Positions 26,495 to 35,119 of a stretch of 64,000 bases of DNA are shown here, piece after piece (the first letter of the stretch is position 1; each line of letters starts with the position of its first letter). The DNA comes from Butyrivibrio sp. FCS014 (GTDB taxonomy: Bacteria > Bacillota > Clostridia > Lachnospirales > Lachnospiraceae): contig NZ_JAHA01000006.1 of assembly GCF_000526935.1 (NCBI RefSeq), positions 186,001-250,000 of the forward strand, written 5' to 3'. Below the pieces are notes generated by a model. It searched no databases and had not been told where the DNA came from. It was given only the letters and a program-made list of their open reading frames with translations. A program made the translations under genes and the position numbers.

Positions 26495-28591
26495 ATGCTA
26501 AGAGTTGAAGAACTGAAAAACAGGACCTATGAGGAGAGGATGGAGGACGTCTACCGAGAACTCCCCATCAGATCCTCAGAGTGGACCAACTATAACGCAT
26601 CGGATCCCGGAATAACCATTCTGGAAAACCTGACAGCCTTCTCTGCTCTTCAGGGCGCGGAGATCGTGACTTTAAGCTACAGGGCAAAAATGGCTCTGCT
26701 TAAGATGGCAGGTTTTCTTCCGCAGCGTGGAAAGTGTTCGAAGGTTCTTTTATCCTCAGATCATATTGCGGAAAAGACTCATCTAAAGGCAGGGGAGAGA
26801 TTTCACCTTGGAGACCTCATATTCGAGACCAACAAAGAGGTGAATGTAGGTGTATCAAGGCTCCTTGGAGTTTTTGCAGGGGAAGGGGATGAATACAGGG
26901 ATGTCAGCTTTGTGCTGGACAGAGAGATCAGTGTCCCCGCCAGGATCTTTGGCGAGCAGCCAAAGAAGGGCAACAGCGTATACTTTGTATTTGATAATGA
27001 CCCATCATCGTTAAAAGAGCTGATCTTCTACGTGAAGGTCATTGAGAAGGCCACCAGGAATAAGACCGAGGACAGAACCGAGCATATCTTTGCGGACCTT
27101 AAGTGGGAATGCTTTACGGATACCGGATTTACCGAGATCAATGTAAGAGACTTTACCTGTGCCTTCCTCCAGAGCGGAGAGATAAGGTTCTCCCTTCCAA
27201 AGAGCGGCCTTGCAAAGTTTGGAGATACCCCCGTAGAGGGCTACTGTATCAGGGCTACACTTACAAGGGCCGAGTACGATATCGTGCCCAGGGTCACCAA
27301 TGTTTACGGCTTTTTGTTTGAGGTATGGCAGAAGGATACGAAGGCATTTTCCCAGACTTTCGGAAAAAATGATGCCGTTACAGTAACTTCGCCACTGGGC
27401 AGCGAACAGGTCTATTATCTGGTCTTCGGAAAAGAGGAGAAGGGATCTTCCTACAGAAGATATGAACTTGCGTCGGGCCCCGGACAGAGCGGAAGATTCT
27501 GTATTTATGAGGACCACCATGATGGAAGAGTGACGTTCTCCTTTGACAAGGAGAGCTTTGGATACGCTCCCATAAAGACTAAGGACTGCGTCAGAGTCAT
27601 AATCTACAGCGAAGATGTGATGAGACGATACAACGTCGGCAAGGTCATCGGATACGATGATCAGGAGATCGATATACCCAGCAGCAATATCGTTCATGAG
27701 TCCTTCTTCCTGATTGCCAGGAGAAAGAGCCATGACGGATATATTTATGACTTTGTAAGACCTGAGAAGAAGGGTGAGGGAGCACTTTACTATCATCTTC
27801 TCGAGGGAGAGGGAAGGATCATAATCGAAGATCCCGGAGATTTCATAGATGCGGATCTGTTCATGGGAAGTGTTGCCGAGAACAGCGGCCCCAGAGGAAA
27901 TATCAGTGAGGGCAACATGCTTTTTATCGACAACGACGCTGTTCCGGACGGATTCTACAATCCGGGCCCGGGAACGGGAGGAGCCTTCAGGGAGAGCCTT
28001 GATCAGGTCAAGGACAGGTTCATCAAGGATGTGAGGACCCCCTACAGGGCAGTCACTGCATCGGATTACGAGTATATCGTAAAGACCACCCCGGGGCTTT
28101 GCATCAAGAAGGCCAGAGCCTTTATGAATGACAATACAAACCTGGTAAACGTGGTGGTGCTTCCGGATTCCGATGACAGATTTCCTAAGCTTTCCAGGAT
28201 TTATACCGATAAGATAGAACAAAGGCTCAAGGAAAGACACCTTCTCACAGCAGATTTTAAGATAATCAAGCCTTCCTTTGCGGCAATAGGAGTTAAATGC
28301 ACGGTTTACGTCAAGAAGCATTTTACAGACTGCCGCAGCCAGATAGAGGAAAGGATACGCAGCAAGATAGACTATATAGATTCGGAGCACAACTTTGGGG
28401 ATAAGCTCATGTTTGAGGATGTGTTCCACGCCATAGAGGATCTTTCCTGCGTAGAATATGTATATGACCTGTCGCTTCACTCGGAAAACGGCAAACTGGC
28501 GCAGATGAGGGAATATGACATATATCCCAGATTCGACTGCCTGTGTTACCTGGGAGAAATAATAATAGAACTGGTCACATCTGACAAATAA
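26495..28591 (+). CDS. Baseplate J-like protein 2 (Afp12-like wedge)
   Basis: 698 residues, weak RBS TAAGGT. It begins MLRVEELKNRTYEERMEDVY, then WTNYNASDPGITILENLTAF, the DPGvtllE signature of baseplate J-like proteins. Later parts include GNISEGNMLFID, a DQVKDRFIKDVRTPYRAVTA segment, SDYEYIVKTTPGLCIKKARA and the C-terminal ERIRSKIDYIDSEHNFGDKL segment typical of the J family's last domain. It follows the first J-like gene by 12 bases. The pair forms the wedge around the spike hub. Confidence 0.9.
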   Translation: MLRVEELKNRTYEERMEDVYRELPIRSSEWTNYNASDPGITILENLTAFSALQGAEIVTLSYRAKMALLKMAGFLPQRGKCSKVLLSSDHIAEKTHLKAGERFHLGDLIFETNKEVNVGVSRLLGVFAGEGDEYRDVSFVLDREISVPARIFGEQPKKGNSVYFVFDNDPSSLKELIFYVKVIEKATRNKTEDRTEHIFADLKWECFTDTGFTEINVRDFTCAFLQSGEIRFSLPKSGLAKFGDTPVEGYCIRATLTRAEYDIVPRVTNVYGFLFEVWQKDTKAFSQTFGKNDAVTVTSPLGSEQVYYLVFGKEEKGSSYRRYELASGPGQSGRFCIYEDHHDGRVTFSFDKESFGYAPIKTKDCVRVIIYSEDVMRRYNVGKVIGYDDQEIDIPSSNIVHESFFLIARRKSHDGYIYDFVRPEKKGEGALYYHLLEGEGRIIIEDPGDFIDADLFMGSVAENSGPRGNISEGNMLFIDNDAVPDGFYNPGPGTGGAFRESLDQVKDRFIKDVRTPYRAVTASDYEYIVKTTPGLCIKKARAFMNDNTNLVNVVVLPDSDDRFPKLSRIYTDKIEQRLKERHLLTADFKIIKPSFAAIGVKCTVYVKKHFTDCRSQIEERIRSKIDYIDSEHNFGDKLMFEDVFHAIEDLSCVEYVYDLSLHSENGKLAQMREYDIYPRFDCLCYLGEIIIELVTSDK

Positions 28592-28612
28592 ACACACCGG
28601 AGCTGATGGATA

Positions 28613-29671
28613 ATGGCTAATGATATTTGGTATTCAATTAGGAATAACAGAATAAAACAGGGCTGTATAGGAGGCTTTACCCTGGAAAACGACAATACCC
28701 TTGTGGTTGATGAGTCCCAGAGGGACCATTTTGCTTTCCTTAAGCCTATAGACGGTGTAGTAGACTTCTCCGAATGGGGACGTCTTTCCTGTGACCTCCT
28801 TTTGCCTGAAGAAATGGTGTGTTATATTTATGTTATAGCATTTAATACGCTAGATATTGTAGTGGGAGAAGGACAGAGTCTAGACCTTGATGAATATCTT
28901 TGTGATGAGACGGTAAATGCAATGGACAAGATCTCCCTTTTAACAAATCTGGGAGCCAAAAGACTTGTAAATACCGATGATTTTCTTCTGTATGACATCA
29001 CGGGAAGATTTCTGTTTGTGGCCGTAGAGATGCTGGGAACCGGAAAGGCTTCCATCGGAAAGATCAGAGTCGGAGCAAGAGGAGATAATTTCATGGGAGC
29101 ATTCCCTGAAATTTACAGACAGCGCGGTGGATTCTTCCACAGATACATGTCTATCTTCTCAAGCATCTACAACGACATCAGTGATCAGAACGAGAAGCTC
29201 TACGAGATGCTGGATCTTGACAAGTGCTCAGCTGAACTTCTTGAGATGTATGGTTCATGGTTTGGAATTGACTTAAAAGGCGGCTTCCTTCCCGAAGACG
29301 TCCTTAGAACCATTGTCAAAGAGGCATACCAGCTCAACAGGATGAAGGGCACGAAATGGGTCATTGAGAGGATACTTCAGATCGTCCTTGGCAATGATGC
29401 GATCCTTCTTGAGAACAGACTTCAGGAGGGCGGAGTCTTCGATGTCACGATCCTCATCAACAGGAAGCTGACGGAGGAATTAAGGCACCAGCTCACATTC
29501 CTTCTGGATCAGTTCAAGCCCATAAGGACCAGGATAAGGCTCCTTCAGATGGAAAAAGAGGCAGTTATGGACGGCAACAGCTATCTCGACCTCAACGCTA
29601 CAATTCCTACAGAGAAGCACGTTGTGCTTGATGAGGAAGCTCTCTACGATGGTGCTATAACACTAAAGTAA
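28613..29671 (+). CDS. Phage tail protein I (gpI)/TIGR02242-like baseplate protein
   Basis: 352 residues. The C-terminal half has the gpI family features: FPEIYRQRGGFFHRYMSIFS, LDLDKCSAELLEMYGSWFGI, LRTIVKEAYQLNRMKGTKWV (family: lyrkRGTkagl), VFDVTILINRKLTEELRHQL and LLDQFKPIRTRIRLLQM. The N-terminal 160 residues are an added beta-rich domain. gpI normally sits at the baseplate edge and links to fibres. No fibre gene follows, so recognition may be done by other proteins or not be needed. Confidence 0.87.
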   Translation: MANDIWYSIRNNRIKQGCIGGFTLENDNTLVVDESQRDHFAFLKPIDGVVDFSEWGRLSCDLLLPEEMVCYIYVIAFNTLDIVVGEGQSLDLDEYLCDETVNAMDKISLLTNLGAKRLVNTDDFLLYDITGRFLFVAVEMLGTGKASIGKIRVGARGDNFMGAFPEIYRQRGGFFHRYMSIFSSIYNDISDQNEKLYEMLDLDKCSAELLEMYGSWFGIDLKGGFLPEDVLRTIVKEAYQLNRMKGTKWVIERILQIVLGNDAILLENRLQEGGVFDVTILINRKLTEELRHQLTFLLDQFKPIRTRIRLLQMEKEAVMDGNSYLDLNATIPTEKHVVLDEEALYDGAITLK

Positions 29672-29689
29672 GTTTATGGAGAAAAAGAA

Positions 29690-29989
29690 ATGACGATTGA
29701 TGAAACCAGAAGCGCTGATAAGCTTCAGTTGAATGTCCATGGAAAAGTGGATGCCAATGCTTCACCGGAACTCCAGAATGAGATCCTGAAAGCGTTCCAG
29801 AAGTGCCCCAGCGTAATACTGAATATGCAGGATGTTCCTTACATCTCAAGTGCAGGGTTGAGGGCACTGCTCATAGGTCAGAAGACTGCCGGCTCCAAGG
29901 GTGGTAAATTCCTGATAATAAATGCTTCAGAGTCTGTTGTTGAAGTTCTTAGGGTGACCGGACTTCAGAAAGTTCTGAGTGTGCAATGA
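29690..29989 (+). CDS. STAS-domain protein, anti-sigma-factor-antagonist (RsbV/SpoIIAA)-like
   Basis: 99 residues, a single STAS domain of full length. The motif VPYISSAGLRALLIGQ places Ser54 at the position of the phosphorylated Ser of SpoIIAA/RsbV; the preceding strand (SVILNMQDV) and the later GGKFLIINASESVVEVLRVTGL are typical. Such proteins are phosphorylated by an RsbW/SpoIIAB-type HATPase kinase and dephosphorylated by a SpoIIE/RsbU-type PP2C. Both kinds of partner are encoded nearby (30659 and 44064). ATG 29690 follows ATGGAGA, and the TGA overlaps the next ATG, so synthesis is coupled to the ABC ATPase. Confidence 0.92.
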   Translation: MTIDETRSADKLQLNVHGKVDANASPELQNEILKAFQKCPSVILNMQDVPYISSAGLRALLIGQKTAGSKGGKFLIINASESVVEVLRVTGLQKVLSVQ

Positions 29990-30642
29990 TTCTTTTTTCT
30001 CATGTGACTAAAAGCTATGTAACAGAAGACGGAAGGACTCTTGTTTACAGAGATTTTTCGGAGGAGATCGAAGACGGGGAGTTTGTGGTCCTAACGGGGG
30101 AAAGCGGATCCGGGAAGACCACGCTTATTAGGATGCTTCTTAAGGAAGTGGAGCCTGATTCCGGGACCATTATGGTTGACGGAAGAGACATCGGAAAGAT
30201 TCCCGCAAGGGATATCCCTTTTTACAGAAGAGGGATAGGGGTTATCTTTCAGGATTTCAAGCTGATCCAGAACAAGAGCGTATATGACAATCTTGTCATG
30301 GCCATCCTGGCTACGGGAGGTTCATACGCAGGGGCCGAGAAGAAGATTGTCAACGTACTTACCATGCTGGGGATAGATAACCTTCACAAGCGATTTCCCA
30401 AGGAGATCTCAGGAGGAGAACAGCAGAAGGTGTGCCTTGCCAGGGCCATCATCAATAATCCGAAGGTGCTTCTGGTGGACGAGCCCACCGGAAATCTTGA
30501 TCCCACATCATCAATGGAGATAAATAGGCTTCTTGACGTTGTAAACGCTCAGGGCATCACGATTGTGATGGCAAGCCATGACATAGAAGCAGCTCTTTCA
30601 GAAGGAAGACGCCGGATAGATTTAGACAACATTAACTGTTAG
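29986..30642 (+). CDS. FtsE-like ABC transporter ATP-binding protein
   Basis: 218 residues. Walker A is GESGSGKTTLIRML, the Q-loop FQDFKLI is FtsE-like (IFQDFKLIQNKSVYDNL), the signature is ISGGEQQKV, Walker B is VLLVDEPTGNLD, and the H-loop is VMASHD. All catalytic elements are present. FtsE usually works with the FtsX permease to control peptidoglycan hydrolases, but no permease gene is in the window. Its partner may be the TM protein encoded next or a distant one. It overlaps the STAS gene by 4 bases. A role in local wall opening for the injection system is an inference. Confidence 0.9.
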   Translation: MILFSHVTKSYVTEDGRTLVYRDFSEEIEDGEFVVLTGESGSGKTTLIRMLLKEVEPDSGTIMVDGRDIGKIPARDIPFYRRGIGVIFQDFKLIQNKSVYDNLVMAILATGGSYAGAEKKIVNVLTMLGIDNLHKRFPKEISGGEQQKVCLARAIINNPKVLLVDEPTGNLDPTSSMEINRLLDVVNAQGITIVMASHDIEAALSEGRRRIDLDNINC

Positions 30643-30658
30643 AGGGGGATTTTGGAAA

Positions 30659-31537
30659 ATGTCGAGGAAACAGATTGTTTCACTGATCTTATCGTGTGTG
30701 TTCTATGCACTCACTATCGTAGGATTCTTCTTTTTCAGCGTGACGCTGATCATTATTGTATTCTTATGCTTTTCACTTTCCATCACCAACTTTGCCTATC
30801 AGTGCTACCAGGCCCACAACGATTATACGGGGGCTGAGCACCTTCAGCAGGAGATCGGAATCCTCAATGCCGAGAAGAACAAGCTTGAGATGGATTATGA
30901 GACCCTTATAAAGGCCAAGGATAAGGAGCTGGAAAAGAGACAGGAGAGCATTGAGGAGCTGACCGAAAACCTTGAAAAGACCAAAAAGGAACTCAGTGAA
31001 ACAGCTGCCAGAACCAGCGAACTTTCAGAGCAGGTTAAAAGCAGCGAGAACGAATACGAGTCCCTTCTTCCTCCCGATGACGATGACGACAAGGCTACCA
31101 TCGATATCATAGAAGTGGCCAAAAAAGCCATCAGTGAACTGGCAGACGAAGCCAAGAAGGCAGGACTTAGGATCAACATATCCAGCGCCTCCGACAGACT
31201 TATGGTCAACGCCTCGGCAAAGAGGATCCTCATCATGTTCAGGAATATCATCGATAATTCCATCAAGTACATGCAGAGGGAAGGAACCCTTGTCATCACC
31301 ATATCAGCTATTGAAGACGATATTTTCATAGTTCTTAAGGATACCGGAAAAGGACTTCCCGAGAACGAGACCAAGCATATCTTTGAACTTAACTTCCAGG
31401 GCTCCAACCGCATAAGCGGAAACGGCCTCGGACTTACCCAGGCAAAGGCCATTGTTGAGCACTACGGCGGAACCATCTACGCCAGAAGCCCTCAGGGCAA
31501 CGGAATGGGCATATACATCCAGCTGCCCACCACATAA
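30659..31537 (+). CDS. Membrane HATPase protein (histidine-kinase-like, no HisKA domain)
   Basis: 292 residues. Two TM segments at about residues 6-25 and 28-50 lead into a coiled coil (about 60-135), an acidic stretch (PPDDDDDK) and a HATPase_c domain at about 150-290. N-box FRNIIDNSIKYM (Asn and Asp present), G1 box DTGKGLP, F-box-like IFELNFQG and G2 SGNGLGLTQAKAIVEHYGG are intact, so ATP binding is likely. No histidine-containing dimerisation box lies between coiled coil and HATPase. It may be a Ser kinase of the RsbW kind or a kinase relying on another protein. It sits two genes after the STAS protein. Confidence 0.85.
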   Translation: MSRKQIVSLILSCVFYALTIVGFFFFSVTLIIIVFLCFSLSITNFAYQCYQAHNDYTGAEHLQQEIGILNAEKNKLEMDYETLIKAKDKELEKRQESIEELTENLEKTKKELSETAARTSELSEQVKSSENEYESLLPPDDDDDKATIDIIEVAKKAISELADEAKKAGLRINISSASDRLMVNASAKRILIMFRNIIDNSIKYMQREGTLVITISAIEDDIFIVLKDTGKGLPENETKHIFELNFQGSNRISGNGLGLTQAKAIVEHYGGTIYARSPQGNGMGIYIQLPTT

Positions 31538-31546
31538 GGAGGAGTC

Positions 31547-32236
31547 ATGAAAAAAAATCAGAGGGTATTCATCTTCTTATTCGTATTCTTTTTTGTTGTT
31601 GCCGTGGGCGCAATGCTGGGATTTGCCGGAAAGAGCTCGGCTCTCGACAAGACCAGGGATTCCATCGGAGCAAAGACCGCTGTTCTTGACCAGACCATAA
31701 CCGCTACACTTACCGACGAAGAGCTGGCAATGGATGAGGATGTTGCTGAAGCGGAGCCGGTTGAGGCTGAAGTGGTGGTCAAGGAAGAGGAGCCTGAGGT
31801 GGAGATAATTGAAATTCCCCAGGACCAGATCACTCTGGACGAGACTCAGGATGACGCCGCTACTCAAGATGCCGATGAGGCAAAAGAGACGGAGCAGGAA
31901 GCGGAGGATACCGCCCAGGCTGCAGAGGAAGAAACTGAAGAACCCGGCGTTCGCTATTTCAAGTTTAAGGTTGCCACCACCATACATGTCCTTAACGTAA
32001 GAAGACAGCCGACCACCGAATCGAAGGCAGAGTATCAGCTTAGGATCGGCTCTGCAGGCTATATCCTAAAGCCCGGTAATGAGTGGTGCTATATTGAATC
32101 CGAGGACGGCTACAGAGGATACTGTGCAACGGAATATCTGGATATTACCGAAATGACAGCGGAGGAATTCCCCGAAAACCTTGTTGAAGAGGTGGAGATG
32201 CCCGAAGAAGAGCTGTCAGCTGCATTCAACAGTTAG
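31547..32236 (+). CDS. Membrane-anchored bacterial SH3-domain protein
   Basis: 229 residues, RBS AAGGAGGAG. The N-terminal TM anchor is FIFLFVFFFVVAVGAMLGFA (about 8-28). A long acidic, Glu/Ala-rich stalk (about 60-135) follows, then an SH3b-type domain at about 140-205: VLNVRRQPTTESKAEYQL, then GNEWCYIESEDGYRGYCAT and EYLD. The end is acidic. SH3b domains bind peptidoglycan or peptide stems, so this protein may tie the complex to the wall from the membrane. It is in the same run as the CIS genes. Confidence 0.8.
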   Translation: MKKNQRVFIFLFVFFFVVAVGAMLGFAGKSSALDKTRDSIGAKTAVLDQTITATLTDEELAMDEDVAEAEPVEAEVVVKEEEPEVEIIEIPQDQITLDETQDDAATQDADEAKETEQEAEDTAQAAEEETEEPGVRYFKFKVATTIHVLNVRRQPTTESKAEYQLRIGSAGYILKPGNEWCYIESEDGYRGYCATEYLDITEMTAEEFPENLVEEVEMPEEELSAAFNS

Positions 32237-32259
32237 TTTTTTGTTTGGAGGAAGGGGTA

Positions 32260-32496
32260 ATGAGAGACTACCTCGACGATAAGCTTTCAAAGAAAAACAT
32301 AAGGGATGAAGAAAGAAGAAAGAATCCTCCCGTAAATGATGACGAGGAGGAAGAAACATATCTTTACGATATCAGAAAGCCCATGGAATTCATAAACGAG
32401 AGCACAACCGGTGTCTTTGACATAACCAAACAGACAGGAATAAATACTGCTAAAAGTGTCTTTGACAAGGGTGCTGTTTTTAAATCCGGGCTGTGA
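32260..32496 (+). CDS. Small acidic protein of unknown function
   Basis: 78 residues, with a strong RBS (GGAGGAAGGGG, 32247-32257) before ATG 32260; a TTG at 32245 is in frame but overlaps that RBS. The first half is highly charged (DDKLSKKNIRDEERRKNPP, NDDEEEETYLYDIRKPM). The second half looks like a helix (FINESTTGVFDITKQTG, NTAKSVFDKGAVFKSGL). No family is recognised. It lies 12 bases before the AAA+ ATPase gene and could be an adaptor for it. Confidence 0.65.
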   Translation: MRDYLDDKLSKKNIRDEERRKNPPVNDDEEEETYLYDIRKPMEFINESTTGVFDITKQTGINTAKSVFDKGAVFKSGL

Positions 32497-32508
32497 TGAG
32501 GTGCATAG

Positions 32509-34953
32509 ATGGGAAGCTACGAAGACGGTTCAAGGGACAAGCCATTTAAGAGCTATAATGAGTACATGCAGTATATCTTTGACTGCGTAAACGGATGTCT
32601 TGATGCCTACATATCCAAGATGAAGGTCACCTTTGCCAACGGCGAAGGAGGCTATAAAAACGTGCTTTATCCGGATATTGAGCTGGCGGGAGATGCCTGT
32701 AAGAACAGACTGTCCGCTTCCTACAAGGAAAGACTGGGGGTTTCTGAAGAAACTTCGGGGACAGCCACGGCTCTTTTGACCGAGGAAAACAGTGACTCCG
32801 GCAAAGGCGGAGATGATGAGGATGATCTGTTCTCCCTGTTTGGCAGCGGCGATTCAGGTTCATCAAGCAGCGATGACGATGATGATGATGAGATCGACAA
32901 CGACCTGATGGCGCTCCTTGGAAGCTTTGCCGCCGACAATCCGGTGGATGAAGAGGTAGTGGAAGAGTCCAGAGTCTGGGATGTCATTGAAGAAGACACC
33001 AAGATCCCTGTTATAGAGAGACTTAAGATAATTGACGCGAGGGCTGAGGCTACCGTTCAAAACGGCATCAGTCTCCCCTTCTATGAGCTCTGCAAGAGAC
33101 TTAATTTCGAACCCTTTACAAAGTTTTGTTTTGCCTGCGGAATCCTGTCTTCAACACAGACGGACTATGCCGGCGTTTTCCATATCATAAACGAGAACGG
33201 AGCCCTTTCGGCTCCCACAATAGAGTCAGCCGCAAAGGTATTCTTCGGTTCAGCCTATTCCATAACCGGAGCCTACGGCGACATGTCAGCCTGCCTTGAG
33301 CAGCTCCTTCCGGTGCTTCCTTTGCAGGTGCAGGGCAGCATGCCCTTTTCAACAGTTGTTTCCCCTGACAAGAGAATGATCGATTTCCTGTTTGGCCGTG
33401 ATCCTCTGCTTCTTGATGAGAATTACAGCCGCTTTATCAGCATGCTCACGGATGACAAGGAACTGGATCCCGTTATGGCAAACCAGGGAAGGCTGGATGC
33501 CATGAGGATTTCCTACAATGACGGCGTCAGGATCTTTTATTACTACGGCGATGATGGAAGCGGCAGAAGATTCTTTGTTAAGCACTTCTGCAAAGAGAAG
33601 GGCCTTAAGGCCATCACCATCAACTGTAAAAAACTATTCAACTACGACTTCCAGTTCGTTGAGAGGGCTCTCTGGTCCGTTACAAGAGAGTGTATCCTCG
33701 CCAAGGCCTGTTGCTGTCTTACAGAGCTGACCTTCAGGGAAGAGGAAAAGGAGAAGTTCTTCGGATACATGGACCTGGCTTTCTCCAAGCTCACGGAAAA
33801 AGACATCCTGGTATTTGCCATGAGTAAGCTCTTTATCGACTTCAGAGAGGTCACCAAGAGCCAGTTTACCGACCTCGAGCTTCCCGCTCCCGACACCGGT
33901 GAAAGACTTACCTGCTGGGAGTACTTTGCAAAGAGCTTTGATCTTGCGGAGGACGTGGACCTTCTTGAGATGTCCACCAAGTTCATCTTTACCGCAGGTA
34001 AGATCCATGATGCCCTGATAAAGGCTAAATCCCTCTCAAACATGGACAATGAGGAAAAGATATCCAGGGCCAGCCTCTTTAAGGGATGTAACGCCCAGAT
34101 GAGTTCCGAGCTGTCCCAGAAGGCCACAAGAGTAGAGGCCAAGTTCGGCTTTGACGATATCGTTATGAACGATGACCAGAGGGAGACCATCACCCATGCC
34201 ATCGAGCAGATGACCTACAGAAAGCAGGTCTACGAGTCTTGGAACTACACCAGGAAGTACCCTTACGGCCGCGGCCTTACGGTTCTTTTGTTCGGTGCTC
34301 CCGGTACCGGTAAATCCATGATGGCCCAGGTTATTGCACATGAGCTTAACCTTGAGCTGTACAGAGTAGATATTTCCAAGGTTGTAGATAAGTACGTGGG
34401 TGAAACCGAGAAATCCCTTTCAATGATATTCAGAGAGGCCAAAAAATGTAACGTCGTACTGTTCTTCGACGAGTGCGATACCATCTTTGCAAAGCGTTCC
34501 GATGACGGCGGCTCCAACCAGGCTTCCGCCAACAACAAGACGGCTCTTTTGCTTCAGGAGATGGAAGCTTACGACGGCGTGTGCGTTCTGGCCACCAACT
34601 ACAAGCACAACATTGACCCTGCGTTCTTCAGACGTATGAAATACATCGTAGAGTTCCAGTTCCCGAATGTGGACACCAGAGAGATGCTCTGGAGGACCAC
34701 GATCCCCAAGGATACACCTCTTGGAGACGATGTGGATATCAGATTCCTGGCTGAGAAGTTTGAGTTTGCCGGTGGTAATATCAAGAACTGTATCCTCAAT
34801 GCAGCCTTCCTTGCGGCAGCAGATCCTACCGCCAACGGTCAGGTATGCATGAGGCATTATCTTAACGCCATAAAGTATGAGTTTGTTAAGGTAGGAAAGG
34901 TATTTACCAAGTCGGATTTCGAACCCTACGCCGAGGAAGTCGGACTTGCATAA
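32509..34953 (+). CDS. CIS-associated AAA+ ATPase (Afp15/Pvc15-like)
   Basis: 814 residues. The N-terminal part has an Asp/Ser tract (about residues 115-130, DDDDDDEIDND) between a helical start and a long N-domain of about 430 residues. The AAA+ module is at about 560-790: Walker A FGAPGTGKSMMAQ, the pore-type segment KYVGETEKSL, Walker B LFFDECDTIFAKR, sensor 1 LATNYKHN and arginine-finger-like DPAFFRRMKY. All catalytic residues are present. AAA+ proteins of this kind occur in nearly all CIS loci and are linked to assembly and cargo loading in Afp/PVC. Confidence 0.92.
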   Translation: MGSYEDGSRDKPFKSYNEYMQYIFDCVNGCLDAYISKMKVTFANGEGGYKNVLYPDIELAGDACKNRLSASYKERLGVSEETSGTATALLTEENSDSGKGGDDEDDLFSLFGSGDSGSSSSDDDDDDEIDNDLMALLGSFAADNPVDEEVVEESRVWDVIEEDTKIPVIERLKIIDARAEATVQNGISLPFYELCKRLNFEPFTKFCFACGILSSTQTDYAGVFHIINENGALSAPTIESAAKVFFGSAYSITGAYGDMSACLEQLLPVLPLQVQGSMPFSTVVSPDKRMIDFLFGRDPLLLDENYSRFISMLTDDKELDPVMANQGRLDAMRISYNDGVRIFYYYGDDGSGRRFFVKHFCKEKGLKAITINCKKLFNYDFQFVERALWSVTRECILAKACCCLTELTFREEEKEKFFGYMDLAFSKLTEKDILVFAMSKLFIDFREVTKSQFTDLELPAPDTGERLTCWEYFAKSFDLAEDVDLLEMSTKFIFTAGKIHDALIKAKSLSNMDNEEKISRASLFKGCNAQMSSELSQKATRVEAKFGFDDIVMNDDQRETITHAIEQMTYRKQVYESWNYTRKYPYGRGLTVLLFGAPGTGKSMMAQVIAHELNLELYRVDISKVVDKYVGETEKSLSMIFREAKKCNVVLFFDECDTIFAKRSDDGGSNQASANNKTALLLQEMEAYDGVCVLATNYKHNIDPAFFRRMKYIVEFQFPNVDTREMLWRTTIPKDTPLGDDVDIRFLAEKFEFAGGNIKNCILNAAFLAAADPTANGQVCMRHYLNAIKYEFVKVGKVFTKSDFEPYAEEVGLA

Positions 34954-34965
34954 AAGTGAGGATTT

Positions 34966-35080
34966 ATCTGCCTTTTTCACCGGCAGATTCGTATAAAGAT
35001 TTAGGTTGAAAATGCCGATATATTTACGAAGGGATATACACTTTTGGACTGAAATTTAAGGCTGCCGGGAACCCGGCGGC
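34966..35080 (+). terminator. Two hairpins between the AAA+ gene and the surface-protein gene (weak terminator candidates)
   Basis: ATCTGCC (34966-34972) pairs with GGCAGAT (34982-34988) around a loop containing TTTTT. Further on, GCTGCCGG (35061-35068) pairs with CCGGCGGC (35073-35080) around GAAC. Neither is followed by a real T run. The 166-base gap is the first large gap after the structural genes and may separate transcription units, but I see no convincing -35/-10 pair in it. Confidence 0.4.
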
Positions 35081-35119
35081 TTATTGGTCATTTTCCGGAA
35101 AGATTATGAGGGGAACGTT

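Noticed and set aside
27011..28597. 528-codon antisense open frame opposite the second baseplate-J-like gene
   Set aside because: It is a shadow of a strongly supported coding gene; its protein has no family features and no RBS.
35084..35119. TTG start giving a 12-residue longer surface protein
   Set aside because: The extension covers the GAGGGG RBS of ATG 35120, and the signal peptide is normal from that ATG.
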